From Legionella birminghamensis (GTDB lineage: Bacteria; Pseudomonadota; Gammaproteobacteria; Legionellales; Legionellaceae), in NCBI RefSeq assembly GCF_900452515.1, contig NZ_UGNW01000001.1, positions 1,488,001 through 1,552,000 of the forward strand: a stretch of 64,000 bases of DNA, in the 5' to 3' direction. A program made the translations under genes and the position numbers. The stretch's first letter is position 1. Every line of letters starts with the position of its first letter. Under the pieces are notes generated by a model, which saw nothing but the letters and a program-made list of their open reading frames with translations, ran no database searches and had not been told where the DNA came from. Positions 25,638 to 35,813 of the stretch are shown piece after piece.

Positions 25638-27359
25638 TTATTGCGTTGTCTTCTTTCTGCGAAAAGGCAAGTAGCGTGCCTCCCAGAACTGATCGTTAAT
25701 CAGCTTCACCAGGTTTTCCTCCTGATTGATTTGCGCCAGTCCCTCTTCAATCGCTGCTTCGGCCACTCTAACTGCTATTTGCTTGGCGACGAATTGGGCA
25801 TCATTTAAAGAAGGCAGAAGCGGGAGGAAGCTGTCTTTTCTGCATGGGGAAAATTCGCTAAGTGTTTTCGCTGCAGCCCAAATCATTTTTTTGGAAAGAC
25901 GCGTTGCCTGAACTGTTAAAATTCCCAAACCAATGCCGGGGAATACCAGTGCATTGTTGCATTGGGCAATTTCAATCAATTTATTTTGGTATTCCACTGC
26001 GGGAAAGGAGGTGCCTGTCGCGACCAACGCCCGGCCCTGGCTCCAGTGCATGATATCGGCTGGTTGCGCTTCGCATTTTTCATCGGGATTGGATAAAGGA
26101 AAAATAATGGGGCGTTCGCAGGTCTGTGACATTATTTCAATGATATCCTGTGAAAATGCACCGGGTTGTGCTGAACAGCCTATTAGTATCGTAGGTTGGA
26201 CATGTCGAACGGTTTCAGTCAGGGAAGGGTTTAAGCTGTTCAAGGTCCATGACTGGATTTCGCTTCGTGAACGAGCATAGGGCTGTTGTGCTTCGGTGAG
26301 TTCAGAATCATCCTTTATTAGTAGCCCCTGTCTGTCGATTAGCCAAAAACATCGATACGCTTCTTCCTTACTTAAGCCTTGCTCGACTAATGCATCGACA
26401 ATTTGATCGCTGATTCCAGTTCCAGCAGATCCGGCTCCGAATACCAGAATTCGATGTTCTGATAATTGTCTTCCGCTAATATCACAGGCTGCCAATAAGG
26501 CCGCAAGGGTTACCGCACCCGTACCCTGGATATCATCATTGAATGTACATAGTTCATCCTGAAAGCGCTCCAGTATCCTTCTGGCATTGCCTCGGCCAAA
26601 GTCTTCCCAATGCAGGAAAGCATTTGGAAAATGCTGATGAACGGTTTTCACAAAAGCATTGATAAACTGATCGTATTCCGCGGCAGGTATCCTGGGATGG
26701 CGGCAACCTAAATAGAAGGGATCATTCAGAAGTTCCTGATTATTGGTGCCTACATCAAGAAATACAGGCAAGGTGCGGCTGGGGTTTATCCCTCCGCAGA
26801 GCGTATAAACCATCAGTTTGGCCACGGGAATATCCATGCCGCCAATCCCCTGATCGCCAATGCCAAGAACACCTTCACCGTCTGTGACTACAATCAAATC
26901 AATTTCAGGGTTTGAACGATTACTAAAAATCTCATCCAGCTGGTTCTTATCGGAGTGGGCGATATACAAGCCTCGGGGTTGGCGGTACTCATGGCTGAAA
27001 CGCTTGACTGCAGTACCGACAATAGGGGTGTAAATCGTAGGCAGCATTTCGCCCAAATGCCTGCTCAGCAATTTATAAAACAGCGTCTGATTTTTGTCGT
27101 GCAGATTGTTCAGATAGATATTTTGCTGGAGCCGGGTTTGATAACTTGAGTATTGAAGATAAGCACGTTTGACCTGCTCATCCAGGGTTTCAACACGATG
27201 AGGCAACTTTCCCAGTAAGCCGAATTCACGTCTTTCATCCTGGGTAAAGGCAGTTCCTTTATTCAGTTGAGGCAATGTTAGTAAGGCTTTGCCGGTGATT
27301 GAAGTTTCAATAAACAATTCATCGGTTTGTTTGTCACGGCCAACGCTAAAATCCAGCAT
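25638..27359 (-). CDS. NAD-dependent malic enzyme
   Basis: Oxidatively decarboxylates malate to pyruvate with NAD as the likely cofactor. It has 573 residues, close to E. coli MaeA (565). Family signatures: LLSRHLGEMLPTIYTPIVGTAV, the RGLYIAHSDKNQ segment, IVVTDGEGVLGIGDQGIGGM, metal-binding FEDFGRGNA-like WEDFGRGNARRILERF, the TFNDDIQGTGAVTLAALLAA motif, and the dinucleotide fold ILVFGAGSAGTGISDQI. There is no clear ribosome site at the ATG. It probably links C4 and C3 metabolism in an organism that lives largely on amino acids. Confidence 0.94.
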   Translation of the reverse strand: MLDFSVGRDKQTDELFIETSITGKALLTLPQLNKGTAFTQDERREFGLLGKLPHRVETLDEQVKRAYLQYSSYQTRLQQNIYLNNLHDKNQTLFYKLLSRHLGEMLPTIYTPIVGTAVKRFSHEYRQPRGLYIAHSDKNQLDEIFSNRSNPEIDLIVVTDGEGVLGIGDQGIGGMDIPVAKLMVYTLCGGINPSRTLPVFLDVGTNNQELLNDPFYLGCRHPRIPAAEYDQFINAFVKTVHQHFPNAFLHWEDFGRGNARRILERFQDELCTFNDDIQGTGAVTLAALLAACDISGRQLSEHRILVFGAGSAGTGISDQIVDALVEQGLSKEEAYRCFWLIDRQGLLIKDDSELTEAQQPYARSRSEIQSWTLNSLNPSLTETVRHVQPTILIGCSAQPGAFSQDIIEIMSQTCERPIIFPLSNPDEKCEAQPADIMHWSQGRALVATGTSFPAVEYQNKLIEIAQCNNALVFPGIGLGILTVQATRLSKKMIWAAAKTLSEFSPCRKDSFLPLLPSLNDAQFVAKQIAVRVAEAAIEEGLAQINQEENLVKLINDQFWEARYLPFRRKKTTQ

Positions 27360-27479
27360 ATTGTCAAGTCTGTTGGTTAGAAAGCTGACAACAATACCTA
27401 ATTGTTAGCATTTATTCAATCGTAGCACCGATAGATTATGCTTGAATCAAAGAGAATTTTGAAAAATCATTGCAGAGTA

Positions 27480-27509
27480 TTAACCACCTAACAGCATGGC
27501 ATATATAAT
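27480..27509 (+). promoter_or_regulatory. Predicted sigma70 promoter for the surE-nlpD-rpoS region
   Basis: TTAACC (27480-27485), an 18-base spacer and a perfect TATAAT (27504-27509). The predicted start of transcription near 27516 lies about 40 bases before the ATG at 27557, which supports that start over the longer frame. No experimental support is available here. Confidence 0.45.
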
Positions 27510-27556
27510 TGACTAATGATAATATGCAGGTTTTTAGCATTTGTGAAGAGGTTGGG

Positions 27557-27937
27557 ATGATAAAACATTTTGTCTGGGGGATGGCTGTTCTTCTCTCCAC
27601 AAGTTGCTCGGCCCGAGACGAAAATTATTATCGACTCAATCCTGAAAAGGTCGAGCAGGCATTAAAAAGCTGTCCAGCAATGAGTCCCGGCAAGATTAGC
27701 TGTAATGAATTAAAAGCTGTCTCTGCCCGTCAAAATCAACTGGCTTATGAGTTACAGCTTAGTCCTCAGGGGTTCGGACAACGCATTCTTCTCTTGCAAA
27801 TCAAATTGGCAGAGCAGAAGCAGGCTTTAAAAGAGAATTCCAGTCAACCTGAATTGAAGCAATTGATTAGTCAGAATGAGCAAAAGCTGGCGGAATATCT
27901 GGCAATCGTAAAATGGTTAGAGTCTCCTGAGAGTTAA
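27557..27937 (+). CDS. Small exported hypothetical protein upstream of surE
   Basis: A 126-residue protein with an N-terminal signal sequence ([19 protein letters not shown]) and a mature part that is helical and glutamine-rich ([18 protein letters not shown]...). The cysteine at the cleavage region sits in LSTSC, a poor lipobox, so lipidation is uncertain. The frame opens at 27509, but that codon lies in the predicted promoter; the ATG at 27557 has GAGG five bases upstream. It ends 2 bases before surE and is likely the first gene of that operon. I do not recognise a domain. Confidence 0.7.
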   Translation: MIKHFVWGMAVLLSTSCSARDENYYRLNPEKVEQALKSCPAMSPGKISCNELKAVSARQNQLAYELQLSPQGFGQRILLLQIKLAEQKQALKENSSQPELKQLISQNEQKLAEYLAIVKWLESPES

Positions 27938-27939
27938 TA

Positions 27940-28695
27940 ATGAGAATATTAGTTAGTAATGATGACGGCGTTTCAGCGCCAGGTATACGGGCTCTTGCAA
28001 ATGAAATGTCAACGCTTGGTGAAGTCTGCGTGGTTGCTCCTGATCGTAATCGAAGCGGTGCTAGTAATTCATTAACCCTGACCAGGCCTTTGCGTATCAG
28101 GCAAATGGATAATGGCTACTATAGCGTCGATGGAACGCCTACTGACTGTGTCCACCTGGCGCTTACCGGTTTTCTTGAGCCGACTGTTGATATTGTCCTT
28201 TCTGGAATTAATGATGGCGCCAATCTGGGCGATGATATTCTTTACTCTGGTACAGTTGCGGCGGCAATGGAGGGAAGATATCTCGGTTTGCCAGCCATTG
28301 CATTTTCCATGGCTGGTGAAAATATCCAGCATTATGATACGGCAGCTACTATCGCAAGGCAGCTGGTAGTAAAAATGCATGCCAATATGCTGCCTTCGCA
28401 AACCATTTTGAACGTGAATATCCCTGATTTACCTTTAAATCAAATCAAGGGATTTGAAGTAACGCGCCTGGGAACGCGCCATTGTGCAGAACCAACGTTT
28501 TCAGAGCTTGATCCGCGTGGACGGCCAATTTACTGGATTGGACCATCTGGCTCTCAGGCAGATGCAGGACCTGGAACTGATTTTTATGCAATCAGCCGGC
28601 AATGCGTATCCATTACTCCTTTGCAACTGGATATGACGCATTATAAAGTTTTTGATCAGTTATCAACATGGGTGGATAAATTAAATTGGGAATAA
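27940..28695 (+). CDS. surE: 5'/3'-nucleotidase SurE
   Basis: A metal-dependent phosphatase acting on nucleoside monophosphates and exopolyphosphate, linked to stationary-phase survival. The N-terminus [16 protein letters not shown] has the conserved Asp pair, [14 protein letters not shown] the conserved Ser, and LVLSGIN-type [29 protein letters not shown] the metal-binding Asn and active-site loop. Length (251) is standard. In many gammaproteobacteria surE is followed by pcm and nlpD-rpoS. Here pcm is missing and a DedA-like gene overlaps the surE stop (TAATG). Confidence 0.96.
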   Translation: MRILVSNDDGVSAPGIRALANEMSTLGEVCVVAPDRNRSGASNSLTLTRPLRIRQMDNGYYSVDGTPTDCVHLALTGFLEPTVDIVLSGINDGANLGDDILYSGTVAAAMEGRYLGLPAIAFSMAGENIQHYDTAATIARQLVVKMHANMLPSQTILNVNIPDLPLNQIKGFEVTRLGTRHCAEPTFSELDPRGRPIYWIGPSGSQADAGPGTDFYAISRQCVSITPLQLDMTHYKVFDQLSTWVDKLNWE

Positions 28696-29279
28696 TGAAA
28701 ATCTTTACTCATCTATATGACAAAATGGTGAGATGGTCAGGACACGCTCATGCGCCTTATTACCTGGCTGGCGTTTCATTTGCTGAATCGTCCTTTTTCC
28801 CTATACCGCCTGATGTCATGCTGATTAGCATGGGCCTGGCTAATCCACGGCGCTCATGGCAGTATGCATTGATTACCACGCTTTTTTCAGTGCTAGGCGG
28901 TGTTTTTGGTTATTTGATAGGTTATTTTTTTATTGAAGCCATATTGCCCTGGATTGAAAGTTCATCCTGGAGCAGCAATTTCCATCAGATCCAGCAATGG
29001 TTTACGCTACATGGCATTCTGGTGATTTTTATAGCTGGTTTTTCACCCATTCCCTACAAATTGTTTACCATTGCCGCTGGCGCGATGAGCATGGCTTTGC
29101 TGCCATTTATTTTTGCATCTGCTTTGGGAAGGGGCTTACGTTTTTTCCTGGTTTCTACAATTATGTATTTTTTTGGGGATAAACTTCATAATAATTTGCG
29201 TCAATATGTTGATATCATCGGCTGGAGTGTATTAGTCGTGTTGATATTAACTCTCTTGATTATGAAATTGCTGTCATGA
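28695..29279 (+). CDS. YqaA-like DedA/VTT-family membrane protein
   Basis: A 194-residue inner-membrane protein with about five hydrophobic segments. The family's re-entrant signature is visible in GVSFAESSFFPIPPDVMLISMGLANP, and a second in FIAGFSPIPYKLFTIAAGAMSM. DedA/VTT proteins are implicated in lipid carrier or phospholipid recycling and envelope homeostasis. The ATG at 28695 overlaps the surE stop codon as TAATG, so translation is coupled. A TTG nine bases earlier is open but less likely. It sits where pcm is found in enteric bacteria. Confidence 0.88.
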   Translation: MKIFTHLYDKMVRWSGHAHAPYYLAGVSFAESSFFPIPPDVMLISMGLANPRRSWQYALITTLFSVLGGVFGYLIGYFFIEAILPWIESSSWSSNFHQIQQWFTLHGILVIFIAGFSPIPYKLFTIAAGAMSMALLPFIFASALGRGLRFFLVSTIMYFFGDKLHNNLRQYVDIIGWSVLVVLILTLLIMKLLS

Positions 29280-29287
29280 GATAGAAT

Positions 29288-30028
29288 ATGCCTGCTTTAC
29301 TTCTCTTACTATTAGTCTGCTTATTATCGGGTTGCGCGGTAAGTCCTCGATTGGCGCCTGTTGAAGACATTCGCTCGAGATGGAATCTAAGCCATAAGGC
29401 CGCCTATGTTGTGCAAGCGGGGGACACTTTATATGCGATTGCATTTCGCTTTGATAAAGATGTTCGCCAACTGGCGGCCTATAACCATTTACGTCTTCCT
29501 TATTCGATTCGTGCCGGGCAGATTATACGCTTAACACCTAATGGACAGATCCCCCGATCAATCCGGCAGCCTCTTCAATCCGCGAAAGCGGCAAAAACAA
29601 CGCAATTTATTAAAGCGAAACCAATTTCTGCCGTAACCTCCCCCGTAAGCTATGCGGGTGGAAGTTGGAAGTGGCCTGCCCTGGGCCGTGTTACTGCTGG
29701 CTTTAATCCTCAACAGGGAAAAAAAGGCATAGATATTGCTGGTAGTAAAGGGGCGTATGTTTATGCTTCAGGAGACGGGGTGGTTGCTTATTCCGGGAAT
29801 GGACTCTCTGGTTATGGTAATTTAATTATCATAAAGCATGAAGGTCAGTTTTTAACTGCTTATGCTAATAATTTGAAAAATAAGGTGAATGAAGGGCAAA
29901 AAGTTAAAGCGGGACAGATTATTGCCGAAATGGGAGTTATTGACAGGCAGTTTTGGGGCGTTCATTTTGAAATTAGGAAATCAGGTCAGCCGGTTAATCC
30001 GATGCTGTATTTGCAAAAAAAGCAATAG
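29288..30028 (+). CDS. nlpD: NlpD-like lipoprotein (LysM plus degenerate M23)
   Basis: An envelope lipoprotein of 246 residues: signal peptide with lipobox LLSGC (Cys16), a LysM domain at about 38-82 (AYVVQAGDTLYAIAFRF), a linker rich in Lys/Ala, and a C-terminal M23 (LytM) domain. Zinc ligands of active M23 peptidases are missing: the HxGxD motif reads KKGID and the HxH motif reads GVHFE. It should therefore be an activator of an amidase such as AmiC, as NlpD is, rather than an enzyme. It lies directly before rpoS, where part of rpoS transcription classically starts inside nlpD. Confidence 0.9.
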   Translation: MPALLLLLLVCLLSGCAVSPRLAPVEDIRSRWNLSHKAAYVVQAGDTLYAIAFRFDKDVRQLAAYNHLRLPYSIRAGQIIRLTPNGQIPRSIRQPLQSAKAAKTTQFIKAKPISAVTSPVSYAGGSWKWPALGRVTAGFNPQQGKKGIDIAGSKGAYVYASGDGVVAYSGNGLSGYGNLIIIKHEGQFLTAYANNLKNKVNEGQKVKAGQIIAEMGVIDRQFWGVHFEIRKSGQPVNPMLYLQKKQ

Positions 30029-30111
30029 TGACCTAATTTATATAATTTACTGACTAATTTCGAATGATACTGTGTGTATTTCGGGCAGATATAAACACAA
30101 GGGTGATAATC

Positions 30112-31122
30112 ATGCAAGCCGAAGATGAATCAATTAAAGAACCAGAAATCGCAGAATCTGAATGGGAAGATCCTGCAGAGGAAGATTCATTGCTTTTGGA
30201 AGAGGATGGACCAATAACTGCTGAAGAGGTGGAGCCGGATTTTAGTGACGAGGAAGTGTTTCCAAGTTACCAGCGCGGCAGGCAAACATCCAAAGCAATG
30301 GATGCCACTCAATTGTATTTAAGCGAGATAGGCTTTTCGCCCTTACTTTCAGCGGAAGAGGAAGTTCATTATGCTCGCTTGGCATTAAAGGGCGACGTTG
30401 CTGCACGCAAGAAAATGATCGAATCCAATCTTCGTCTCGTGGTAAAAATTTCGAGACGTTATTTAAACAGAGGTCTGCCTTTACTGGATTTAATTGAAGA
30501 GGGGAACCTTGGCTTAATGAAGTCGGTTGAGAAATTTGATCCGGATAGAGGTTTTCGATTTTCGACCTATGCCACCTGGTGGATCAGGCAAACTATTGAG
30601 CGGGCTATTATGAATCAAACCCGCACCATTAGACTGCCAATTCATGTCGTTAAAGAATTAAATGTTTATTTACGTGCAGCACGCCAATTGACTCAAAAGC
30701 TTGATCATGAACCCTCAGCAGAGGAAATTGCTGAAATGGTAGATAAGCCTTTGGAAGATGTTGAGAAGTTGCTGGGATTAAACGACAAAGTTGCTTCAGT
30801 GGATACACCAATCGGCTATGACGACAACAAATCCTTATTGGATACGATAGCCGATGAAAATAGCGTGAATCCAGCTGAATTGCTGACGGACGAAAATTTG
30901 CGGACCCATATCGAATCCTTACTGGATAAATTAACAGAAAACCAGCAGCAAGTCATAGCCCGACGATTTGGATTGCGCGGTTTTGAAAAAGCGACGCTTG
31001 AAGATGTGGGTAAGGAAATCGACCTGACACGCGAGCGGGTTCGGCAAATCCAGGTTGAAGCATTAAAGACATTAAGAAGTTTATTGGAAAAAGTAGGGTT
31101 AACCCAGGAGGATCTTTTTTAA
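30112..31122 (+). CDS. rpoS: RNA polymerase sigma factor RpoS
   Basis: The stationary-phase sigma factor, in Legionella needed for the shift to the transmissive phase and for growth in amoebae. It has 336 residues. An acidic N-terminal region comes first; region 1.2 starts at [21 protein letters not shown]; region 2 has [30 protein letters not shown] and [17 protein letters not shown]; region 4 ends with [28 protein letters not shown]. The frame is open from 30064, but the ATG at 30112, preceded by AGGGTG, matches the usual length. It is the last gene of the surE series. Confidence 0.96.
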   Translation: MQAEDESIKEPEIAESEWEDPAEEDSLLLEEDGPITAEEVEPDFSDEEVFPSYQRGRQTSKAMDATQLYLSEIGFSPLLSAEEEVHYARLALKGDVAARKKMIESNLRLVVKISRRYLNRGLPLLDLIEEGNLGLMKSVEKFDPDRGFRFSTYATWWIRQTIERAIMNQTRTIRLPIHVVKELNVYLRAARQLTQKLDHEPSAEEIAEMVDKPLEDVEKLLGLNDKVASVDTPIGYDDNKSLLDTIADENSVNPAELLTDENLRTHIESLLDKLTENQQQVIARRFGLRGFEKATLEDVGKEIDLTRERVRQIQVEALKTLRSLLEKVGLTQEDLF

Positions 31123-31175
31123 TCCTCAATATATACTTTATCTAAGGATAATCTGCTCACAGGTAGAGTAAATAA

Positions 31176-33815
31176 ATGAGGGATGTTAACTGGTTCCAGG
31201 ATGGGCCTTTGCCTGCAAATACAATATATGGCAGTTATGATTATAAATTAGTAATCCTGTCATATATAATTGCCGTATTGGCCTCCTATGTTGCATTGGA
31301 TTTCGCAGGTAGATTAAGAGTCGAAAAAAATTCTAGGGATAAAGTATACTGGCTTCTTGGCGGCGCATTCGCAATGGGAGCCGGTATCTGGTCCATGCAT
31401 TTTATCGGTATGCTTTCTTTTATCATGCCAATGCCAATGGGCTATGACTTGTTCTGGACAGTTTCCTCGCTTCTGGTTGCCATTGCCGTTTCTTGCTTCG
31501 CCTTGTATATCCTAAGATCAAATAATCACTCTTTTATAAATCTCGCTATTGGCGGAGTCATCATTGGATTTGGCATTGCAACAATGCACTATATGGGCAT
31601 GGAAGGGATGCGGGTTCATGTCCAGATTCATTATATATTCTCAATCTTTTTATTATCTATCCTGATTGCCATTGTGGCATCCGAGGCTGCACTTTGGCTT
31701 GCGCTTGAGAGTAATAGGGGTACGTCCCGAAAGCAGTTTTATACGAAATTGTTAAGCGCCCTGATTATGGGGGTGGCTATTTGTGGCATGCATTATACGG
31801 GTATGGCAGCAGCAGTATTTACCCCGCTGGCTCAACATGTGCATATCGAGACTGTTAATCAAAATCTTCTTGCCTTTTTTGTTGCCGGAATTACCGGATT
31901 AATCATCAGCCTGGCGCTAATGGTGTCTACCTATTATAAACAGATGCTTAAGGTAGTCCAAAATGAACGGGAATTCGTTAATGCCATTTTAAATAATCTG
32001 GATGATGGAATTATCGCCTGCGACGCGAATGGTAAAATAACGGTATATAACAAAGCCTTGAAAAGTTACCAGCAGGTTCCCTTGGGAAAAGATCTGCGGC
32101 TTTCTGATTACCTGCATTTTACCTCCCCGAATAACCAGGTATTAGAGGATGAGGAAACCCCTCTGAAGCGGGCCTTACAAGGTGAAAAAATTCATGGTTT
32201 GGAGTTATTGCTGAAATTCAACAATGGTGAAGTACGTAATGTTATCGTAGATGGGCAGGCGATTACAGGGACCGATAACTCAACAATGGGCGCTGTCATT
32301 GCCATTCATGACGTTACTGATCTTAAAGAAACAGAAAAAATGAAAAGAGAATTTGTTTCTGTCGTTAGTCATGAATTAAGAACGCCGCTGACTTCTATTC
32401 GTGGCTCATTAGGCCTGGTTTTGGGCGGGGCGGTTGGAACTTTTTCTGAAAAAGCGCAAAAACTTCTGGATATTGCCAATAAAAATTGCGAGCGCCTTTT
32501 ACTATTGATTAATGATATTTTAGATATGGAAAAAATTCAGGCCGGAAAAATGGATTTCAAACTTAAGCAAACCAATTTAGCCAATCTGATACAGGATGCT
32601 ATCCTTGCCATAAAAATGTACGGTGAAAAATTTAATGTCTCTGTACGCCTGGAAAAGATGTTTCCCGATATTATAGTAGAAGTGGATCCGGACCGTTTGA
32701 TGCAGGTGATGGCAAATTTATTATCAAATGCGATTAAATTTTCCCCCACAGGCGGTGAAGTGACTGTGTCAATGAAGCAACAGGGTAATCAGGTCAGGGT
32801 GATTGTTACGGACTCGGGCTCTGGTATTCCCCTGGAGTTTCAATCACGTATCTTCCAGCAATTTAGTCAGGCCGACTCCTCTTCTACCCGGGGAAAAGGC
32901 GGTACAGGGCTTGGTTTGAGTATCAGTAAAGCCATTATTGAGAAAATGGGTGGCCAGATTAATTTTAGCAGTCAGCCAGGAGTAGGCAGTCAATTTTATT
33001 TTGATTTAAATAATGTCTCAGTCCAAAAGCCGCTACCAGAAATTCCTAAAATTGGTTTGCAAAATGCCGATAGATTTTTAATTTGTGAGGATGATCCGGA
33101 TCAGGCCAAATTTCTGGGCTTATTAATGGAAAGTGCCGGTTATGCCGTTGATATTGTGGAGTCGGTTGCACAGGCAAAAAAATGCCTAAGCACAACCCAA
33201 TACAAAGCCATCTTGCTGGATTTAATTTTACCCGATCAGGATGGCATCAGTTTTATAAGAGAATTAAGAAACTCCGAAAAAACGAGGGAACTCCCTGTCA
33301 TTGTTCTTTCTGTTATCGCCGAAACCGGGCATTCGATGATTAATGGAGATGCGATTTCTGTAGTTGACTGGTTAGATAAACCCATTAATTTTGATAAATT
33401 ATTACAGTCCATAGGTAAAATCAAAACAAAAATTAAAGACAAAATACCGGTGGTTTTGCATATTGAGGACGATATTGATATGCAAAAAGTAATTCGAACT
33501 GTACTGGATTCGGAAGTTAAATTAACTTCAGTATCTACTTTAAAAGAGTCAGAGGAATTATTGGCTAAACAAACATTCGATTTGATTATTCTTGATTTAC
33601 TTTTGCCAGATGGAAGCGGGACTCAACTGCTGCCTTTGCTTGCCGAAAAGCATTTGCCGGTGATTGTCTATTCGAACACTGAATTGGATGAGGAGTATTC
33701 CAAATATGTCGTTGATGCACTGGTAAAATCTAAAACAACTAACGATGATTTACTCTCTAAAATAAAACACCTGTTTAATGGACAACAACAGGAAGGGGGG
33801 CATTATGTCCAGTAA
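31176..33815 (+). CDS. MHYT-domain hybrid histidine kinase
   Basis: An 879-residue membrane sensor. Residues 20-250 form the seven-helix MHYT domain with its repeated motifs (MHFIGML, MHYMGMEGM, MHYTGMAA), proposed to bind copper and sense oxygen, CO or NO. A PAS domain (about 265-385) follows. The kinase core has SVVSHELRTPLTSIRG (His near 399), N-box NLLSNAIKFS, DSGSGIP and GTGLGLSISKAI. Two receiver domains complete it: the first with LLDLILPDQDG (Asp near 681), the second with ILDLLLPDGSG near 800. The gene overlaps the next response regulator by 11 bases. It lies just downstream of rpoS, on the same strand. Confidence 0.92.
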   Translation: MRDVNWFQDGPLPANTIYGSYDYKLVILSYIIAVLASYVALDFAGRLRVEKNSRDKVYWLLGGAFAMGAGIWSMHFIGMLSFIMPMPMGYDLFWTVSSLLVAIAVSCFALYILRSNNHSFINLAIGGVIIGFGIATMHYMGMEGMRVHVQIHYIFSIFLLSILIAIVASEAALWLALESNRGTSRKQFYTKLLSALIMGVAICGMHYTGMAAAVFTPLAQHVHIETVNQNLLAFFVAGITGLIISLALMVSTYYKQMLKVVQNEREFVNAILNNLDDGIIACDANGKITVYNKALKSYQQVPLGKDLRLSDYLHFTSPNNQVLEDEETPLKRALQGEKIHGLELLLKFNNGEVRNVIVDGQAITGTDNSTMGAVIAIHDVTDLKETEKMKREFVSVVSHELRTPLTSIRGSLGLVLGGAVGTFSEKAQKLLDIANKNCERLLLLINDILDMEKIQAGKMDFKLKQTNLANLIQDAILAIKMYGEKFNVSVRLEKMFPDIIVEVDPDRLMQVMANLLSNAIKFSPTGGEVTVSMKQQGNQVRVIVTDSGSGIPLEFQSRIFQQFSQADSSSTRGKGGTGLGLSISKAIIEKMGGQINFSSQPGVGSQFYFDLNNVSVQKPLPEIPKIGLQNADRFLICEDDPDQAKFLGLLMESAGYAVDIVESVAQAKKCLSTTQYKAILLDLILPDQDGISFIRELRNSEKTRELPVIVLSVIAETGHSMINGDAISVVDWLDKPINFDKLLQSIGKIKTKIKDKIPVVLHIEDDIDMQKVIRTVLDSEVKLTSVSTLKESEELLAKQTFDLIILDLLLPDGSGTQLLPLLAEKHLPVIVYSNTELDEEYSKYVVDALVKSKTTNDDLLSKIKHLFNGQQQEGGHYVQ

Positions 33816-34191
33816 GGAATTATCCAGTATTTTATATGCAGAAGATGAGGCAGATATCCGGGAAATCGCACAGGTAGCTCTTGAGGACTTAGGAAACTTT
33901 AAAGTTATTTTTTGTAATAATGGCTTTGAAGTGCTTGAGGCAGCCAAGGGAATAATCCCGGATTTGATTTTGTTGGATGTAATGATGCCGGGTATGGATG
34001 GTCCTTCCACTCTAATGGAGTTAAGAAAGATCCCTAAATATGACAACATTCCCGCTATATTTATGACCGCTAAAATCCAGACAGAGGAGGTGGAACAATA
34101 TAAGTCCATGGGGGCTGTCGAAGTGATTGCTAAACCCTTTGATCCAATGACTTTAGCAAGTGATATTCAGGCAATCTGGGATCAAATATGA
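33805..34191 (+). CDS. Stand-alone response regulator (CheY-like)
   Basis: A single receiver domain of 128 residues: acidic pair in LYAEDEADI, phospho-acceptor in LILLDVMMPGMDG, conserved Thr/Ser region in AIFMTAKIQTEE, and Lys in VIAKPFDP. No output domain is present, so it likely shuttles phosphate. The ATG at 33805 has a GGAAGGGGGG site and lies inside the end of the hybrid kinase gene. A longer frame from 33778 is possible but unneeded. Its stop overlaps the next gene by 4 bases, so the three are translated as a unit. Confidence 0.9.
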   Translation: MSSKELSSILYAEDEADIREIAQVALEDLGNFKVIFCNNGFEVLEAAKGIIPDLILLDVMMPGMDGPSTLMELRKIPKYDNIPAIFMTAKIQTEEVEQYKSMGAVEVIAKPFDPMTLASDIQAIWDQI

Positions 34192-35813
34192 AAGCCGAAA
34201 TTAAGGAAAAGTTACAGGCTTTATTTACAGAGTATGCTAGAAGCCTGCCGGAAAAACTTGCTCATATCAACAGGGAATGGGCTAATCTAATGATTCATTG
34301 GGATAAGGTCCTGTTTCAGGATTTCCACAGAACCATTCATAGCTTATGCGGTTCGGCAGGTACTTATGGCTATGATAATCTGTCAAAAGCAGCCAGAAAA
34401 CTGGAAATAGTTTTAAAATCGAAAGTATCACAAGACAGCCTCCAGCAGGAAGATAAAGAGGAGATTGATTTTCTCCTTGACCAATTGCAAATGGCATTTA
34501 TAACAGCAGAACCTGAATCGAAATCAGCTGTTTCTCAGGATTTCCTTACTAAGAATGGAAAAATAATACTGATAGATAATGATCGGAATTTTACAAATGA
34601 ATTGCAGGATAATTTAATTGAAGCAGGTTACCAGGTCTATGCAATGGGAAGTGAAGAAAATATCAGCCAGAATTTCTTTGATATATCACCTGCTGCACTC
34701 ATTGTTGATATTGAAAATATCAGTGAGGGGACAAAAGATTTCTTGTTTAAACTTTATAATAATGAAAAAGTGTCGATTCCCTTATTTTGCACTGCTTATA
34801 GTGCTGATATTTTAACAAGGCTAAAGGCAATACGCCTTGGCAGCAGCGCTTTCTTTCAAAAGCCGATGGAATCTACTTATCTAACGCGAAAACTTGATCA
34901 GTTCTGCGCCTGCATGCCCAGTGAGCCTTACAGGGTTCTGGTTATAGACGATTCACTTTCACTGGCTGAATACTATACGCTGATTCTAAAAGAGTCAGGA
35001 TTAGTTGCCCAATTCATTACCAACCCGCTGCTTCTTATTGAAACAATAGAGGATTTTCAACCGGATGTGTTATTGATGGATGTTTACATGCCCGAGTGTT
35101 CCGGTCTAGAACTTGCCGTCGTGCTTCGTCAGGAGCCCCAGTATACGCGTTTACCGATTATCTTTCTGTCAACTGAAGATGACCGGCTTAAACAATTGTC
35201 TGCATTAAATCTTGGCGGTGATGACTTTTTAGTAAAGCCCATTGTGCCCCAGCATTTAATTAAAACCGTGCTTTCAAGAGCCAAACGGGCGGAGATTTTG
35301 AATTCGTTTATGACAAAGGACAGCTTGAGCGGCTTGTATAATCATACCAATATCCTGCAGCGCCTGGATGTTGAAATTGCTCGTGCTAACAGACAGAATG
35401 AACAACTGTCCTTTATTATGGCTGACATTGACCATTTCAAACTGATTAATGACAATTATGGCCATCCAACTGGCGATAATGTCATCAGGAAGATATCCTC
35501 CCTCCTTTTATTATCCTTTCGTAAAACCGATATCATCGGCCGCTACGGCGGAGAGGAGTTTGCCATCATTATGCCTAACACCAGCCCTGAAAATGCGTTT
35601 CGGGTGATAGAAAATTTTCGCCTCAAATTTTCGAAATTCCTGTTTCAATGCAATAAGCAGAATTTCTCAGCAACGGTTAGTGCGGGTTTATCCTCTTTTC
35701 CTGCGGTAAAAGATATGAGCAGCCTGGTTTCCGCGGCTGACCAGGCTTTATATGAGGCCAAGAGGAATGGCCGCAATCAGGTTGTTTTTGCAGATTCCCT
35801 GGTTAATCATTGA
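34188..35813 (+). CDS. Hpt-REC-REC-GGDEF diguanylate cyclase
   Basis: A 541-residue phosphorelay output protein. An N-terminal Hpt domain has its histidine in [16 protein letters not shown] first receiver (about 124-240) has weak conservation (phospho-site [12 protein letters not shown]). A second receiver (about 246-365) is intact, with VLVIDDSLS and [14 protein letters not shown]-terminal GGDEF domain follows with [18 protein letters not shown] and active site [13 protein letters not shown]. It should make c-di-GMP when phosphorylated, with the hybrid kinase and single receiver just upstream as likely donors. It ends 7 bases inside the convergent hmgA gene. Confidence 0.92.
   Translation: MKAEIKEKLQALFTEYARSLPEKLAHINREWANLMIHWDKVLFQDFHRTIHSLCGSAGTYGYDNLSKAARKLEIVLKSKVSQDSLQQEDKEEIDFLLDQLQMAFITAEPESKSAVSQDFLTKNGKIILIDNDRNFTNELQDNLIEAGYQVYAMGSEENISQNFFDISPAALIVDIENISEGTKDFLFKLYNNEKVSIPLFCTAYSADILTRLKAIRLGSSAFFQKPMESTYLTRKLDQFCACMPSEPYRVLVIDDSLSLAEYYTLILKESGLVAQFITNPLLLIETIEDFQPDVLLMDVYMPECSGLELAVVLRQEPQYTRLPIIFLSTEDDRLKQLSALNLGGDDFLVKPIVPQHLIKTVLSRAKRAEILNSFMTKDSLSGLYNHTNILQRLDVEIARANRQNEQLSFIMADIDHFKLINDNYGHPTGDNVIRKISSLLLLSFRKTDIIGRYGGEEFAIIMPNTSPENAFRVIENFRLKFSKFLFQCNKQNFSATVSAGLSSFPAVKDMSSLVSAADQALYEAKRNGRNQVVFADSLVNH

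Noticed and set aside
25533-26280. Plus-strand frames opposite the malic-enzyme gene
   Set aside because: Antisense shadows; the first begins in repeat element copy B.
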